From contig NZ_JACCBA010000001.1 of assembly GCF_013409365.1 (NCBI RefSeq), positions 7,688,001 through 7,752,000 on the forward strand: 64,000 nt of DNA, written 5' to 3'. This stretch comes from Actinomadura luteofluorescens (GTDB lineage Bacteria > Actinomycetota > Actinomycetes > Streptosporangiales > Streptosporangiaceae). Every line of letters starts with the position of its first letter. Within the stretch, counting starts at the first letter, position 1. Below the pieces are notes generated by a model. That model was given only the letters and a program-made list of their open reading frames with translations. It had not been told where the DNA came from and did no database searches. The position numbers and the translations under genes are program-made. Of the stretch, positions 62,849-64,000 are shown piece by piece.

Positions 62849-64000
62849 TCAGAACGGGATGCGTTCGGCCGCCGCGACGAGCGCCCCCGCGATCGTGGCG
62901 ACGGTCAGGACCGACACGCCGGCCAGCACGGCCCAGCGCCCCACCTGATAGCCGGCGGGGACGCGGCCCGCGTCGCGGCCGCGCACCGGCCACGGGGCGC
63001 GCAGCGGCGCAGTCCCCGGAGGATCCGGCGGGACGTCGGCCGGCGGGCGCTCGCCGTCCGGCGGGCCCGCGGCGGGCAGCCCCGTCACCCAGCCGAGCAG
63101 GTCGGCGACGGCGGCGGGCTCGGTGCCGAGGCCGGAGGCGAAGTACCGCACCTGGGCGGCGACCTGGTCGAGCGTGCGCACGGTGTTGCCCAGCCCGACG
63201 CGGTCGAGCCAGTCGCGCGGGTCGCCGCCCGGGTCCAGACCGCGGCCGATCTCCGTGCGCAGCAGCAGGTCGGTCTTGGTGACGACGACGGCGACGCGTT
63301 TCTGCCGCCCCTGGTCGGGACGCGAGCGCAGCTCGTTCAGCACTCGCTGGAGGGTGTCGGCGGGATCCTCCTCCGACGATGCGGCCGCCTCGTCGACGAA
63401 CTCCCTCTCGTCCCCGGTCAGCGACCGGCGGAGCTGGGGGAGCGCGAACGGGTCCACGACGAACAGCAGCGCCTCGCTGTGCTCCAGGTAGCGCAGCGAC
63501 TCGACCTCCGTCGCGCCCGTGTAGTGCTCGCCCGCCGGGTCGAACAGGTAGAGGATGCGGCGCGCGCGGCCCGGCAGCTCCACGTCCACCATGGTGGCCA
63601 GGGGCAGCTCCGGGCCGGTCTTGGCCAGGCGCCCGCCGCGCTGGAACTCGCGGATCGCGCCCGCGTACGCCTGCGCGTGCCGCTGCTCGACGAACGACAG
63701 CCGCCCGTGGACGGCGCGGGCCCGCGCGTGCAGGGCCCTGATGCCGAGGACCATGAACGTGGTCTTGCCCGCGGCCGGTCCGCCCACGAACGGCAGGGGC
63801 TCCACGCGGACGCGCCCGATGCGCTCGGGCAGCCGCCCCCCGCAGTGCGGGCAGTACGCGGCCAGGCGGAAGCGCCCGAGCGGGACGGTCGTGGGAAGCC
63901 GCGCCCCGCACCGGCACACGTGCCGGAACGCGCCGCCCGCCCCCGGCGAGAGGCGCCGGTGCCGCGCGCCGCAGCTCGGGCACGCGTACTCCGGCAGCCC
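62849..64000 (-). CDS. Zinc-ribbon P-loop GTPase-like membrane protein (5' end beyond window)
   Basis: The frame stays open to the right edge, so the N terminus is missing. The visible part begins with two zinc ribbons (YACPSCGAR with CRCGAR; YCPHCGGR), then a P-loop GGPAAGKTTFMVLG, a G3-like YLFDPAGEHY and a G4-like VVVTKTDLL. A Pro-rich linker and one membrane helix follow near the C terminus. It resembles TRAFAC-clade (DO-GTPase) proteins found with conflict or envelope systems in actinomycetes. The role is unknown. Confidence 0.78.
   Translation of the reverse strand, partial: GLPEYACPSCGARHRRLSPGAGGAFRHVCRCGARLPTTVPLGRFRLAAYCPHCGGRLPERIGRVRVEPLPFVGGPAAGKTTFMVLGIRALHARARAVHGRLSFVEQRHAQAYAGAIREFQRGGRLAKTGPELPLATMVDVELPGRARRILYLFDPAGEHYTGATEVESLRYLEHSEALLFVVDPFALPQLRRSLTGDEREFVDEAAASSEEDPADTLQRVLNELRSRPDQGRQKRVAVVVTKTDLLLRTEIGRGLDPGGDPRDWLDRVGLGNTVRTLDQVAAQVRYFASGLGTEPAAVADLLGWVTGLPAAGPPDGERPPADVPPDPPGTAPLRAPWPVRGRDAGRVPAGYQVGRWAVLAGVSVLTVATIAGALVAAAERIPF

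Overview
The window reads as a chromosomal segment of a high-GC actinomycete. Coding density is very high, third codon positions are almost all G/C, GTG and TTG starts are common, and neighbouring genes are often coupled by ATGA, GTGA or TTGA overlaps. The mix of a CBM2 cellulase pair with a CebR-type operator, MoxR/DUF58/transglutaminase-like loci, DUF6777 and PknB-type kinases would suit Actinomadura or a related Streptosporangiales genus. That placement is an inference. I see no rRNA, tRNA, CRISPR array, transposase or integrase, so this looks like ordinary chromosome.

Layout. 1-8.1 kb: a DUF4132-like gene with a small partner, a LuxR-type regulator divergent from an aldo/keto reductase, a PadR regulator, a lipid kinase, an antigen-85-like protein whose nucleophile serine is replaced by alanine, and an amidohydrolase. 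8.2-12 kb: a short unknown ORF, a strong terminator, then a GH5-CBM2 / GH44-CBM2 glucanase operon behind a perfect CebR-type palindrome. 12-16.2 kb: a zinc/cobalt-type efflux pair (CDF + ArsR) and a DUF6777 lipoprotein divergent from a membrane Ser/Thr kinase. 16.2-23.6 kb: a coupled five-gene operon (SWIM, DUF5691, MoxR-like AAA, DUF5682, VWA) resembling E. coli yehLMPQ; its SWIM gene is split by an apparent one-base frameshift. 23.6-36.8 kb: an M50-type membrane protease, then a propeller/Fn3 surface protein, MoxR, DUF58 and transglutaminase-like operon in which all three catalytic positions of the transglutaminase look lost, a permuted papain-like hydrolase, a dehydratase, a second paralogous propeller/Fn3 protein and another kinase.

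37-46 kb: a membrane protein of unknown function, an AMACR-type racemase, small proteins, hydrolases, a secreted lipase, and a TetR/acyl-CoA dehydrogenase unit divergent from two tiny membrane proteins across two near-identical palindromes. 46.2-53 kb: a candidate catabolic regulon (class III aminotransferase, FCD-type GntR regulator, two Asp/Glu-racemase-like proteins, DUF3830, D-2-hydroxyacid dehydrogenase, amidase) tied together by two ATTGTnnACAAT palindromes. 53-64 kb: a zinc alcohol dehydrogenase divergent from a TetR, a DUF1707 protein, a YdeP-type molybdopterin oxidoreductase, a lipoprotein HtrA-like protease, a phosphotriesterase-family hydrolase divergent from a TetR, a Bcr/CflA exporter with a RutE-like nitroreductase, and a zinc-ribbon P-loop GTPase that runs off the right edge.

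The parts most likely to repay study are the two neighbouring MoxR-type systems with degenerate or split components, the pseudo-enzymes (antigen-85-like, transglutaminase-like, one racemase-like), and the GntR regulon, whose substrate I cannot name.
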